Source of the DNA: Paenibacillus soyae
GTDB taxonomy: Bacteria; Bacillota; Bacilli; Paenibacillales; Paenibacillaceae
Length of the DNA: 64,000 nt
Direction of reading: 5' to 3'
NCBI RefSeq assembly: GCF_024623455.1
Contig: NZ_JANIPJ010000027.1
Coordinates: 1 to 64,000, forward strand
Below the pieces are notes generated by a model that did no database searches, had not been told where the DNA came from, and was given only the letters and a program-made list of their open reading frames with translations. Shown in pieces: positions 34,742 through 43,281 of the stretch. Every line of letters starts with the position of its first letter. Positions within the stretch are counted from its first letter, which is position 1. Made by a program: the position numbers and the translations under genes.

Positions 34742-35697
34742 TGAGCTCTCCACTCGTTCAAGTCAATGATCTGCGCAAGTTCTTCAACTTGGGCAAAGGC
34801 AATATTCTGAAAGCCGTGAACGATATCTCGTTCAACATCGCGCGCGGCGAGACCGTAGGCGTCGTCGGCGAGTCCGGCTGCGGCAAGTCGACTGCAGGAC
34901 GCACGATTCTTCGCCTGTACGAGCCGACAAGCGGCGGCGTGACGTTCGACGGCAAGGACATCTACAAGCTGAAGGGCGCCGAGATGAAGGCGCTGCGCCG
35001 CAACATGCAGATGATCTTCCAGGATCCGTACGCGTCGCTTAACCCTCGTATGACGGTAACCGATATTATCGGCGAAGCCTTGGATATTCATAACCTGGCA
35101 GGCAGCCGCGCCGAGCGTAAACGCAGGGTCGAGGATCTGCTGGATCTCGTCAACCTGAATCCGGAGCATGCGCTGCGTTATCCGCATGAGTTCTCCGGCG
35201 GTCAGCGTCAGCGGATCGGCATCGCCCGCGCTTTGGCGGTCGATCCGAAGTTCATCATCGCCGATGAACCGATCTCCGCTCTCGACGTGTCCATCCAGGC
35301 GCAGGTCGTGAACCTGATGCAGGATCTGCAGCGCAAGATGGGGCTGACTTACCTGTTCATTGCGCATGACCTGTCCATGGTTAAGCATATTTCCGACCGC
35401 GTGGCGGTTATGTACCTCGGCAAGATCGTCGAGCTCGCGGAAAGCAGCGAGCTGTACGACAACCCGCGCCATCCGTACACCCGCGCGCTTCTGTCCGCGA
35501 TTCCGATTCCGGATCCGCAGGTCGAAGCGGAACGCGAGCGCATCGTGCTGAAGGGCGACCTTCCGAGCCCGATCAACCCGCCGAGCGGCTGCCAGTTCCA
35601 CACGCGCTGCCCGATCGCGACGGACAAATGCAAGACCGACGCGCCGAAGCTGCTCGACGTGGGCAAAGGCCACTTCGCGGCTTGCCATTACGCATAA
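34741..35697 (+). CDS. oppF: Oligopeptide ABC transporter ATPase OppF
   Basis: 318 residues from the ATG at 34741, one base overlapping oppD's stop, with GGGAGG upstream. Walker A GESGCGKST, signature FSGGQRQRIG, Walker B FIIADEPISALD. The C-terminal extension has GCQFHTRCPIATDKC, again Cys-rich. It is the partner ATPase of OppD and the last gene of the operon. Confidence 0.96.
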   Translation: MSSPLVQVNDLRKFFNLGKGNILKAVNDISFNIARGETVGVVGESGCGKSTAGRTILRLYEPTSGGVTFDGKDIYKLKGAEMKALRRNMQMIFQDPYASLNPRMTVTDIIGEALDIHNLAGSRAERKRRVEDLLDLVNLNPEHALRYPHEFSGGQRQRIGIARALAVDPKFIIADEPISALDVSIQAQVVNLMQDLQRKMGLTYLFIAHDLSMVKHISDRVAVMYLGKIVELAESSELYDNPRHPYTRALLSAIPIPDPQVEAERERIVLKGDLPSPINPPSGCQFHTRCPIATDKCKTDAPKLLDVGKGHFAACHYA

Positions 35698-35700
35698 TCG

Positions 35701-35741
35701 AAAGACGAGGACGGAGTTCAATCCGCCTCGTCTTTTTTTTG
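35701..35741 (+). terminator. Terminator of opp operon
   Basis: AAGACGAGG pairs with CCTCGTCTT, with an inner GGA/TCC pair, followed by eight T. Confidence 0.92.
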
Positions 35742-35793
35742 TTGGGTGACGCGTGCTTGAGGTGCTTTGTTTGCATGCGGCGGGCATGGGAAT

Positions 35794-36121
35794 GTGTTGC
35801 TAGTTTGTCTCTTGTTGTGCCGCGCGCAGCACCAGTAACGATCTGACGTGTCGCTAAAGCGTCTCATGTTGTGTCGTGCGCACCAGTAATGATCTGACGT
35901 GTTGCTATTTCGCCTCATGTAGTGCCGCGCACACCAGTAACGATCTGACGTGTTGCTATTTCGCCTCATGTAGTACCGCGCGCACCAGTAACGATCTGAC
36001 GTGTCGCTAAAGCGCCTCATGTTGTGCCGTGCGCACCAGTAGCGATCCGACGTGTCGCTATCCCGCCTCATGTTGTGCTACGCGCACCAGTAACGTCTGT
36101 TGTGTCGTTATTTCGCCTTAT
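35794..36121. repeat. Tandem array of six 51-bp units
   Basis: CACCAGTA begins at 35830, 35881, 35932, 35983, 36034 and 36085, an exact 51-bp period, with partial units at each end. Units differ by a few substitutions and no indels. Small inverted repeats recur inside, such as TAGCGA - N9 - TCGCTA. Since 51 is a multiple of three, a minus-strand open frame (35718-36071) repeats every 17 codons, but it has no ribosome binding site. Confidence 0.9.
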
Positions 36122-36148
36122 TCCGTGCGTGCTTGAATCAACCAACTA

Positions 36149-36195
36149 AAACAGCCCTGCTCCGCAACGTTCGATCGTTGCGGGCAGGGCTGTTT
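36149..36195 (-). terminator. Terminator of Ig-like surface protein gene
   Basis: AAACAGCCCTGC pairs with GCAGGGCTGTTT, with an inner CCGCAACG/CGTTGCGG stem. On the minus strand TTTTAG follows. It starts 20 bp beyond the stop codon. Confidence 0.85.
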
Positions 36196-36215
36196 GATTT
36201 GTTTCGTGTTGCTCG

Positions 36216-38417
36216 TTACTTCACCGTGATCCGAATGGAGGCGGTTTTGCCGCCGAAGGCTGCTTTAATTGTAGCGCTGCCTTTGCGGACCGCCGTAATC
36301 TTACCGTCCTTGACGGTAGCGACCGACGTGTTGGAAGAACTCCAAACGGCGCCTTCCGTCGCATCCACCGGGCTGCCCGTGTAATAAACGGCCTGCACCG
36401 TGACGGTAAACGTGCCGCCTGCCGCCAGCTGCGCGGACTTGCTGGAGAGCTGCAGCGCCTTCAGCTTCGGCGTCACGGTAACGGGGACCTCCACCGTTTT
36501 CCCTTGATAGATGCCCGTCACTTTCGTCGTGCCTACTTCAAGCGCTTTGACGGCAGAGGAGCCGCTGATTGTCGCGATTTCCTCGTTCCCTACGACCCAG
36601 TTCATCTTGGTGCCGACGGATACCTTCTTGCCGCTCTTGTAGTAGCCGGTGACCTTGATCGACTTGGAGCGTCCCGGATTGAGCTCGAGCTTCGCCGGCT
36701 CGACGACGAGCTTGACGATCTCTTCTTCGATTTTGACGCGAACGGAGACGGTTTTGTTCAAGTAAGAGCCCGTCAGGGTAACGGTGGATGTCTCCAGCCC
36801 TTTCATCGTTTTCTCCATTAGCACGATGTTATCCGAGGTCGTGGTCCATTCGATTGCTTCCGAAATATCGGCTTCCTCCCCGTCTTCATAGACGACCGTT
36901 ACCTTAGGAAGATCGGATGCTTTTCCCAAAATAATGCTTACATCCTTGGCTTCCGCCAATAGCTTGATCGGCTTCAAATGAACGACCAGGTCCACTTCGA
37001 CCTTCATGCCCTGCAGGGTGCCCGTGAAGGTTGTCTCGCCAAGCTTCTTGGCCGTCCAGACGCCGTCTTCAAGCTCGGCGATTTCGTCATCCGAAACCGT
37101 CCACTTCACGAGCTTCGAGACGTCGACGCTGGAGCCGTCGAAGGTAGTTCCCGTAATTTTCGGCAGCTCGCCTTCAATTCCTTTGAACCCGTCGATCGTC
37201 GTTTTTTCGGCTTTCAGCTTGGTGATGCTCGGATACACCGTCACATCGATGCTGCGGCTGACGCCCCGGTACGACACCGTGATTTTCGTTGTGCCGATCG
37301 CCTTCGGCGTTACTTTGCCTTGCGCGACCGTAGCCACGGTAACGTCCGAAGATGTCCAGTCGCCGGCAGCCGTAATGTCTGACGAAACATTCGAATTGCT
37401 CAGCACCTCGGCTTTGATCTGAAGAGGCGCGTCCTGCAATTGCATGTGATAAGCCTTCTCCGGAGCAATCTTGATGGACTGGTATGGCGTCCGTACGACG
37501 ACGGTCAGCGTGTCGGTCACTCCCAGATGGGATACCGTAACCGTCGTCTTGCCGGCGCCGACCGCGGTGATGACGCCTTTGCTGACGGTCAGAACCTTCG
37601 TGTTAGCGCTTGTCCATTTGGCTTCGTTCGTCACGTCGAGCGTTCCGCCCGATTTGGGCGCGGCGGCTGCTTTCAGCGCGAATTCGTCGCCGCCTACTTC
37701 AAGCTCGAGCAGATCGTTTGCTGGTTCCGGGCTGATCTCGATGGACTTGTAAGGCGAAGACACCGTCAGCTTGATTGAATCGGACTTGCCTTTGTACTTC
37801 GCCGTAATGGTAGCCGTGCCTGCGCCGACCAGCGTGATGCGGCCTTCGTCGACGGTGGCGACGGACGAGCTGGAGGTGCTCCATGCTGCGACGTCGCTAA
37901 TATTCTGGCCGTCTCCGTCGAGCGTGAAGACAAGCGATTGACCGAGCAGCACATCGCTTAAGGCCGCGGGAGCGGACTGGCTGTTCTGCATGATGGTGAC
38001 TTGGTCATACACGAAATCCGAAGCGGCCTTGATGGATAAGGTAAAACCTTTATAAGTAGCGGTAATCGTGGCCGTTCCTTTGCCAACCCCGCTTAACGTG
38101 CCTTTGTCGACTTTGACGATAGAGCTGTTGGATGATTTCCATGCGGCGTCCGCCGTTACGTCTTTTTTGGAAGCCGAGCCCGATATAGACGCGAGCACGG
38201 AGAGCTTGACGCTGCCATCCTCCACATACATCTCGAGCGACGACGTGCCGGTATTGTAATCCGATTCCGCATAGCTCCATTCGATGCCGGTCACGGTATC
38301 CTCTGCCGCATACGCGCCTCCGGCCAGACTGCCCATGACTAGCGTCAATGTGAGCGCGGCTGCAAGCCACCTGCGGGCCAACTTGAACGACAGAATTCTA
38401 TTGCTGTTTCCTTTCAA
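36216..38417 (-). CDS. Secreted surface protein with eight BIG2-like Ig repeats
   Basis: About 733 residues from the TTG at 38417, which has GGAAGGGA a few bases upstream and gives a normal signal peptide (LARRWLAAALTLTLVMGSLAGGAYA). ATG codons at 38459 and 38471 are in frame but lack binding sites. After the signal there are eight bacterial Ig-like (BIG2-type) units of about 80-90 residues. Each has a W-S/T-S core (AAWSTSSSSVATVDEGRITL, AKWTSANTKVLTVSKGVITA) and ends GTATITAKYKGK or similar; units 5-7 are the most divergent. No LPXTG or S-layer anchor is seen, so attachment is unknown. Likely a wall or extracellular adhesive protein. Confidence 0.9.
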   Translation of the reverse strand: MKGNSNRILSFKLARRWLAAALTLTLVMGSLAGGAYAAEDTVTGIEWSYAESDYNTGTSSLEMYVEDGSVKLSVLASISGSASKKDVTADAAWKSSNSSIVKVDKGTLSGVGKGTATITATYKGFTLSIKAASDFVYDQVTIMQNSQSAPAALSDVLLGQSLVFTLDGDGQNISDVAAWSTSSSSVATVDEGRITLVGAGTATITAKYKGKSDSIKLTVSSPYKSIEISPEPANDLLELEVGGDEFALKAAAAPKSGGTLDVTNEAKWTSANTKVLTVSKGVITAVGAGKTTVTVSHLGVTDTLTVVVRTPYQSIKIAPEKAYHMQLQDAPLQIKAEVLSNSNVSSDITAAGDWTSSDVTVATVAQGKVTPKAIGTTKITVSYRGVSRSIDVTVYPSITKLKAEKTTIDGFKGIEGELPKITGTTFDGSSVDVSKLVKWTVSDDEIAELEDGVWTAKKLGETTFTGTLQGMKVEVDLVVHLKPIKLLAEAKDVSIILGKASDLPKVTVVYEDGEEADISEAIEWTTTSDNIVLMEKTMKGLETSTVTLTGSYLNKTVSVRVKIEEEIVKLVVEPAKLELNPGRSKSIKVTGYYKSGKKVSVGTKMNWVVGNEEIATISGSSAVKALEVGTTKVTGIYQGKTVEVPVTVTPKLKALQLSSKSAQLAAGGTFTVTVQAVYYTGSPVDATEGAVWSSSNTSVATVKDGKITAVRKGSATIKAAFGGKTASIRITVK

Positions 38418-38679
38418 TACGTCCCTTCCCTTTCCTTGGAAAAAGTTTCTTCCTTTCATTAATAACGGCATTTTCGTGGAAAAAATGAACAGCAGCCGCC
38501 AAAAGAATTGAGCTATGTGAACATAAAGAAGAAGCCGATGGCCGGCTTCCGCCCTTATGGAAAACTTCAGGGATCCTCAGAATGATTTAAGCTTTTATTA
38601 TGTTTTGCTTACAAGCCTCTTAACGAATAGGGAGTATCTTTAGTTGCAGATAGCCAATTCGAGCGTGGAGGAATGCTTT

Positions 38680-39756
38680 ATGAAAATAAATTTGTACGTT
38701 CTGTACGGCGGCAAATCGGTGGAACACGAAGTGTCTCTTCGCACGGCCCTCACCGTGCTCCGAGCCGTCGACCGCCGGAAATTCGACGTGTATCCGATTT
38801 ACATTACGCAAGACGGCCTATGGTGCGGAACGGGCGTTCAAGAGCTGCCTCCGGGTTCGATGGAAGAGCTGGTGCTCGTTCCGGAGGAGAACACCGTGCC
38901 GCATTCGATCGGCGCCGCTCTTCTGAAGCTATTTCTAGTCGAAGGGAAGAAGGTTGCCCTGCCTCTGCTGCATGGCTCGAACGGCGAAGACGGAACGGTG
39001 CAGGGCTTCATGGAGCTGCTGAATATCGCCTACGTGGGCAACGGGGTGCTCTCTTCCGCGCTGACGCTGGACAAAGCCGTCACCAAGCAGCTGATAGAGC
39101 AAGCCGGCATCCGGCAAACGGAGCACGTCAGCTTCCGCATCCATGAGTGGCGGGAGAAGAACGGCCTCCTTCTGGAGGAGATGATGAGCCGAATCGGCTT
39201 CCCTTGCTACGTGAAGCCGGCGTCGCTCGGCTCCAGCATCGGCATCAGCCGCTGCGAAGACTTGGCCCGGCTGCTCGCGGGCATCGAGACGGCGTTCCGT
39301 TACGACGACAAGCTCGTCGTGGAGAAGGAAGTCGCCGGCAGGGAGATTCAAGTGGCCGTCATGGGCAACGAGCGTCCGCTCGCTTCCTTCCCGGGCGAGT
39401 TCATTCACCGGAGCCGCTTCTTCGACTTCGAGTCGAAGTATGAGGACAAGGAGCTTGTGATGTCCGTGCCGGCGGAGCTGCCTCCGGGCGTCTCTGATCG
39501 AATTCGGCGGAATGCGGTTGACGCCTACCAGGCGCTCTGCTGCTCGGGCCTCGCGCGAGTCGACTTTTTCCTCGATGGCGAGGGGGAGCTTTATTTGAAT
39601 GAGATCAACGCATTGCCAGGGTTTACGGCGACGAGCATGTATCCCGTCATGTGGGAACGCACGAACGGAACGACGTATGCCGAGCTGATCGAGAAGCTGA
39701 TCGATTACGCCTTTACCCGCCATGCGGATAAGCAGGGCATTCAATATACGAGGTGA
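38680..39756 (+). CDS. ddl: D-alanine-D-alanine ligase family protein
   Basis: 358 residues from the ATG at 38680 with GGAGG upstream; a TTG at 38644 is in frame but less likely. The N-terminus VLYGGKSVEHEVSLRTALTV matches ordinary D-Ala-D-Ala ligases; the ATP-grasp part has CYVKPASLGSSIGISRCEDL and the metal-binding end LNEINALPGFTATSMYP. The omega loop keeps Lys-Tyr (FESKYEDKE), as in D-Ala-D-Ala and D-Ala-D-Ser ligases and unlike the VanA D-lactate type. It heads an operon with a racemase and a VanXY-like carboxypeptidase, raising the possibility of an altered terminus such as D-Ser. Sequence alone favours D-Ala. Confidence 0.9.
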   Translation: MKINLYVLYGGKSVEHEVSLRTALTVLRAVDRRKFDVYPIYITQDGLWCGTGVQELPPGSMEELVLVPEENTVPHSIGAALLKLFLVEGKKVALPLLHGSNGEDGTVQGFMELLNIAYVGNGVLSSALTLDKAVTKQLIEQAGIRQTEHVSFRIHEWREKNGLLLEEMMSRIGFPCYVKPASLGSSIGISRCEDLARLLAGIETAFRYDDKLVVEKEVAGREIQVAVMGNERPLASFPGEFIHRSRFFDFESKYEDKELVMSVPAELPPGVSDRIRRNAVDAYQALCCSGLARVDFFLDGEGELYLNEINALPGFTATSMYPVMWERTNGTTYAELIEKLIDYAFTRHADKQGIQYTR

Positions 39757-39760
39757 GGAC

Positions 39761-40867
39761 ATGCACAGGGATACGGTAGCGGAAGTAAGCATTGGCGCGA
39801 TTCGGGATAACGTCGCGCGGATAAAGCGCGCTTTGCCGGCTCGCGTGAAGCTGATGGCCGTCGTCAAAGCGGACGGATACGGTCACGGGGCTGCCGTGGC
39901 GGCCGCGGCGGCCGAGCGGGCGGGCGCCGACTTGCTCGCCGTCGCTTATTTGGACGAGGCGCTTCAGCTGAGAGCGAAGGGGACCCTGCTTCCTATTCTT
40001 ATTCTGACTCCGATCCATCCCGCCGAGGTGATGTTTGCCTTGGAGCATGACCTCATGATTACCGTCGCAAGCGCGGATTGGTTCCGGCGCATGGCTCCCT
40101 ACCGCCACTCCTCCTGCAGGAAGAAGCTGAAGGTGCATGTCAAAGCCGATACCGGCCTTGGGCGAATCGGCCTGAGAACCCGGGAGGAGTGGGACGAGCT
40201 TGCGCCGTGGCTGAGCGCGGAGGATGTGGAGGTCGACGGCTTCTATACCCATTTCGCGACGGCTTCAAGGGAGGACACAAGGTTTCTGCGGCAGCAAGCG
40301 GACACGTTCCTGGCGATGAAGACGTGGGTCGCCGAGTCCGGAATCGCCGTCCGGCATTATCACTGCGCGGGCAGCGCCGCGGCGCTGAGGTTCCCCGAGC
40401 TTGCCATGGACATGGTCCGCATCGGAGCCGCCATGTTCGGCTTTTATCCGGAGGAGCTCGTGCGAGACGTGTCGCTTCGTCCCGCGCTGAGCCTTCGAAG
40501 CCGTCTGATTCAGGTCAAGCTTCTGCGCAGGGGAGAGTGTCTCGGCTACGACAATTCTTACGTTGCGGAGGAAGACCAATGGATCGGCACCGTGCCGATC
40601 GGCTATGCGGACGGCTGGTCGCAGAGCTTGCGGCATTCGGAAATGCTGGTGAACGGGATCAGGGTGCAGGTGGTAGGAAAAATTTGCATGGACCAGCTCA
40701 TGGTGCGCCTGCCCGGTCGCTGCGAGCCGGGGGACGAGGTGGTGCTGATCGGCAGACAGGGGGAGGAACGGATTACGTTCAAGGAGCTTGCGGCCTGCGT
40801 GGGCAGCGTGCCTCAGGAAATCTCGACCGGGCTTTCGGAACGGGTCGAACGCATTTATACGGAATAG
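39761..40867 (+). CDS. alr: Alanine racemase (PLP, fold III)
   Basis: 368 residues from the ATG at 39761, four bases after the ligase stop, with GAGGTGAGG upstream. The PLP lysine is in MAVVKADGYGHGA and the metal/carboxylate region in IGYADGWSQSLRHSEMLVNG; KICMDQLMVRLP is the conserved active-site block. Soluble, with no VanT-type membrane domain. The residue matching the catalytic-site Tyr near the C-terminus of Geobacillus Alr appears to be Glu (TGLSERVERIY) by eye alignment; this position varies in the family and in serine racemases is Asn. It supplies D-alanine, or perhaps D-serine, to the ligase. Confidence 0.92.
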   Translation: MHRDTVAEVSIGAIRDNVARIKRALPARVKLMAVVKADGYGHGAAVAAAAAERAGADLLAVAYLDEALQLRAKGTLLPILILTPIHPAEVMFALEHDLMITVASADWFRRMAPYRHSSCRKKLKVHVKADTGLGRIGLRTREEWDELAPWLSAEDVEVDGFYTHFATASREDTRFLRQQADTFLAMKTWVAESGIAVRHYHCAGSAAALRFPELAMDMVRIGAAMFGFYPEELVRDVSLRPALSLRSRLIQVKLLRRGECLGYDNSYVAEEDQWIGTVPIGYADGWSQSLRHSEMLVNGIRVQVVGKICMDQLMVRLPGRCEPGDEVVLIGRQGEERITFKELAACVGSVPQEISTGLSERVERIYTE

Positions 40868-40883
40868 AGAAGGAGGGGGCGGC

Positions 40884-41744
40884 GTGAGCAAGGAGAGAGG
40901 GATTCACTGTGAAGAGAACTTTCGGTCTTCCGAGAAGTCCCTTTATTTACAGATGGATCGGGAACGGGTCTATCTAGGGAGGCTGCTGCTGATCAACGCG
41001 GAGCATCCGCTTCGAGGCCAGGGAGAGCCTGCGAGCCTCGCGCGCGCGGGCAGCCTTCCGGGCATTCGGTCGCTCGAGCCGCGAATTGCGCTGGAAGAAA
41101 CATGCTTGCATGCGTTGGCCGCGCTATTAGCGGAGGCGGAAGCCGAGGAAGACATCCTAGTCGTCAGCGGTTACCGTTCCATGGAGGAGCAGACGTTGCT
41201 ATACGAGCAGTCGCTAAGGGATAACGGTCCGGTCTATACGGCGAGCTATGTCGCGCTGCCCGGCAGAAGCGAGCATCAATCGGGTCTCGCGGTCGACGTA
41301 GGCGAGCGGAGGTATGACGACGTACTGGATTTGATCGCGCCTTCCTTCCCGGATGAAGGTCGATGCTTGGCGTTCAAGAGGCTTGCCGCGAAGCATGGCT
41401 TTATACAGCGATATAAGGAAGGCAAGGAGCAATGGACGAGCATCGCCTGCGAGCCTTGGCATTTCCGGTATGTTGGCGCGCCTCACGCGGAATGGATGGA
41501 GCGGCTGGGCTTCTGTCTGGAGGAATATATCGGTTTTCTTAAGCGGTATTCTTATGAAGGAGAATGGCTGGCGAAGGATGGGGATGGGGAGAAGTCGGCG
41601 ATTTATTTCGTGCAAGCCGAGGAGAGCGGACCGACCGTCGTGCCGATCCCCGTCTGCGACCGGTATGAGCTGTCGGGCAACAACGCGGACGGCTTCGTTG
41701 TAACGGCGTTCTGGAAGGAACGGCAGCCGGACCGCAACGGGTAA
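40884..41744 (+). CDS. VanXY/VanY-like D,D-carboxypeptidase
   Basis: 286 residues, M15B metallopeptidase. GTG start with AAGGAGG seven bases upstream, 16 bases after alr. Zinc ligands appear as SEHQSGLAVDVG (His131, Asp138) and CEPWHFRYVG (Glu190 base, His193), with the substrate Arg in SGYRSMEEQ. The layout (YLQMDRERVYL, ALPGRSEHQSGLAVD, EPWHFRYVGAPH) looks close to VanXY of VanC-type enterococci, and no membrane anchor is present, so it may act in the cytoplasm. VanXY enzymes remove D-Ala from dipeptide and pentapeptide. A C-terminal ~70-residue extension is unassigned. Alternatively it is a housekeeping YodJ-type enzyme. Confidence 0.88.
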   Translation: MSKERGIHCEENFRSSEKSLYLQMDRERVYLGRLLLINAEHPLRGQGEPASLARAGSLPGIRSLEPRIALEETCLHALAALLAEAEAEEDILVVSGYRSMEEQTLLYEQSLRDNGPVYTASYVALPGRSEHQSGLAVDVGERRYDDVLDLIAPSFPDEGRCLAFKRLAAKHGFIQRYKEGKEQWTSIACEPWHFRYVGAPHAEWMERLGFCLEEYIGFLKRYSYEGEWLAKDGDGEKSAIYFVQAEESGPTVVPIPVCDRYELSGNNADGFVVTAFWKERQPDRNG

Positions 41745-41757
41745 TAGCCAGAGCCGC

Positions 41758-41796
41758 AAACAAACCCCTTAATCGATAGGTTAAGGGGTTTGTTGC
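41758..41796. terminator. Bidirectional terminator after VanXY-like gene
   Basis: AACAAACCCCTTAA pairs with TTAAGGGGTTTGTT over an eight-base loop. It ends the D-Ala operon and, from the other side, the minus-strand small gene at 41796-41951. Confidence 0.85.
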
Positions 41797-41951
41797 TATT
41801 TATTTTTCCCGGCATCTTCCTCAATCTTGCCCCGCAGGATGACCGTTCCGTGCTTGGCTTTCGTCAATGCGGGACGTTTCGAGCTTTTGACCTTCCTGAC
41901 GATTTTGACGGGCTCTTTCCTTCCCAGTATCCTATCCACCGCATTCAACAT
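41796..41951 (-). CDS. Small basic protein with HGTV-L-GK motif, 51 aa
   Basis: 51 residues starting MLNAVDRILGRKEPVKIVRK, very rich in Lys/Arg, with the segment KHGTVILRGKIEEDAGKNK near the end. The ATG has AAGGAG about nine bases upstream. It begins 14 bases after the stop of the membrane gene 41966-42754 on the same strand, so they are probably co-transcribed. The HGTV(I/M)L-GK segment recurs in the small protein at 42868-43029. The family is unknown to me. Confidence 0.65.
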   Translation of the reverse strand: MLNAVDRILGRKEPVKIVRKVKSSKRPALTKAKHGTVILRGKIEEDAGKNK

Positions 41952-41965
41952 TCCAATCGGCTCCT

Positions 41966-42754
41966 TCAGCTATAATGGACGACGAATCTGACCAGCTTGT
42001 CGATGTGCCCCAGCATGGTGAAAGGCTTGACGATCTGCTCCCATTCCGCGATATGCGGCTCGACGTCTACGGAGCCGGCGATGGCGATCAGACAGCCGAG
42101 CTCAAGCTTTCCGCTGTTGCGGAAGAACAGAAGCGTGTCGGAATCCGAATGGTCGAAGTGGGTCTTCACCTCCTGCCAGATGGGATACGTAAGCTCTGTT
42201 TCGAGAAATTTATCGATGGCCTTGGAGTCCATGCGGTCCTGGTCCGGCGTGCAGGCGCGTCCCCACCGCCATCCCGTCAGCTTGTGCCTGCCCCGGCTGT
42301 TGTTCGCGACGAGCACCGCGCGCACGTCGGTTCTCTGCACTTGGAACAGGTTGCACACGTCGTCGATCAAGGCGTCGAACAAGCTGTCGATTTTGTCGGC
42401 CTTCAGCTCCTTCGGCGCTTGCCGGTCCTTGACCGTTTCCTTTACGTCCGCGATGAGCTTCTCGTAATCATGGCAGGATCGGTAGGGCGGCTCGGACGTT
42501 TTTTTTCGTTTCGACAGATAAGCGAATAGAATGACGACCGGAGAGGCGTACAAGACGAATAAAACAAGAAATTTGATCCGGCCTTCCAAGGTGCCTCCGG
42601 TATTCCAATCGGCTAGCAGCCCGAAGGGCATGGAGAGGAAACGATTCAGCTCGAACAGCTCTTCCACGATAGCCGGCAGCATCACGACGAGCAGCACCCA
42701 GACGGTCAGTTTGCCTAACGCGGAGCCGATAACGGCTTGTCTGATTTTTTTCAT
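41966..42754 (-). CDS. Hypothetical membrane protein with GAF-like domain
   Basis: 262 residues. Two N-terminal helices (KLTVWVLLVVMLPAIVEELF and FLVLFVLYASPVVILFAYLS) enclose a short loop, followed by a basic stop-transfer KRKK. The cytoplasmic part (about 90-262) has a helix-rich linker and an alpha/beta region (DVRAVLVANNSRGRHKLTGW; LELGCLIAIAGSVDVEPHIA) resembling a GAF sensor fold by pattern only. The ATG has AAGGAGGAGG upstream. I recognise no named family. Small proteins with a shared motif flank it on the same strand. Confidence 0.8.
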   Translation of the reverse strand: MKKIRQAVIGSALGKLTVWVLLVVMLPAIVEELFELNRFLSMPFGLLADWNTGGTLEGRIKFLVLFVLYASPVVILFAYLSKRKKTSEPPYRSCHDYEKLIADVKETVKDRQAPKELKADKIDSLFDALIDDVCNLFQVQRTDVRAVLVANNSRGRHKLTGWRWGRACTPDQDRMDSKAIDKFLETELTYPIWQEVKTHFDHSDSDTLLFFRNSGKLELGCLIAIAGSVDVEPHIAEWEQIVKPFTMLGHIDKLVRFVVHYS

Positions 42755-42821
42755 GCCTGCGAAGCACCTCCTCCTTGACGAGCTACTGTATATATATGTA
42801 AGGGCTTTCGGGAAAAGAATA

Positions 42822-42847
42822 AAGACCCCTAATTCCTTAGGAGTCTT
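42822..42847 (-). terminator. Terminator after second small HGTV gene
   Basis: AAGACCCCTAA pairs with TTAGGAGTCTT over a four-base loop. On the minus strand a T-rich stretch follows, 20 bp beyond the stop of the gene at 42868-43029. Confidence 0.75.
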
Positions 42848-42867
42848 ATCGATATCCTGGCGGCGGA

Positions 42868-43029
42868 TTATTGCTTGCCGAGCAGCATGACGGTTCCGTG
42901 CGATGCGGGAGGAATCGGTTTATCCAGGTGAATCTCGTACTGCACGACCTCGCGGCCCGAAGGGGCGAGTATCGTTTTTCTTCCGGATATGCCGAGAAAA
43001 GCTTTGACCTTCTTCACTTTTTCGATCAA
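42868..43029 (-). CDS. Small protein with HGTV-L-GK motif, 53 aa
   Basis: 53 residues with a TTG start, reading MIEKVKKVKAFLGISGRK and ending PPASHGTVMLLGKQ. AGGAGAGG lies upstream at good spacing. The C-terminal HGTVMLLGK matches HGTVILRGK in the small protein at 41796-41951, and both begin with a short helix then a Gly-Arg-Lys turn, so they look paralogous. It is soluble by composition, and its own terminator follows. Function unknown. Confidence 0.6.
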   Translation of the reverse strand: MIEKVKKVKAFLGISGRKTILAPSGREVVQYEIHLDKPIPPASHGTVMLLGKQ

Positions 43030-43281
43030 CCTTATCCTCTCCTCTGCTCGCGGGCGCAGGCCATAACGAATGGTTGGCGGTACGATGACTATTTTATGCG
43101 CGGGGGGAGCAATTATTTCCGCTTTTTCTGTCGAAACGGGCTTACATTATTTTTTTCTAACCCCAGATGCAACGCTTTCTTTACAGTGCTATAATATATG
43201 GGATTGTGACCATGCTAATAGGTAAAAGGTAATTGCAAAGGCAGGGCCTGTCGATTAGGAGATTGGGAGGAATTACGCTCC

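Noticed and set aside
35718..36071. 117-residue minus-strand protein made of 17-residue repeats
   Set aside because: No ribosome binding site at its ATG, it runs into the opp terminator, and it is explained by the 51-bp period of the tandem array.
35794..36121. CRISPR array
   Set aside because: Units are contiguous 51-bp tandem repeats with no unique spacers between short repeats, and no cas genes are nearby.
38680..39756. VanA/VanB-type D-Ala-D-Lac ligase
   Set aside because: The omega loop keeps Lys-Tyr, there is no vanH dehydrogenase or vanRS nearby, and the N-terminus is of ordinary Ddl type.
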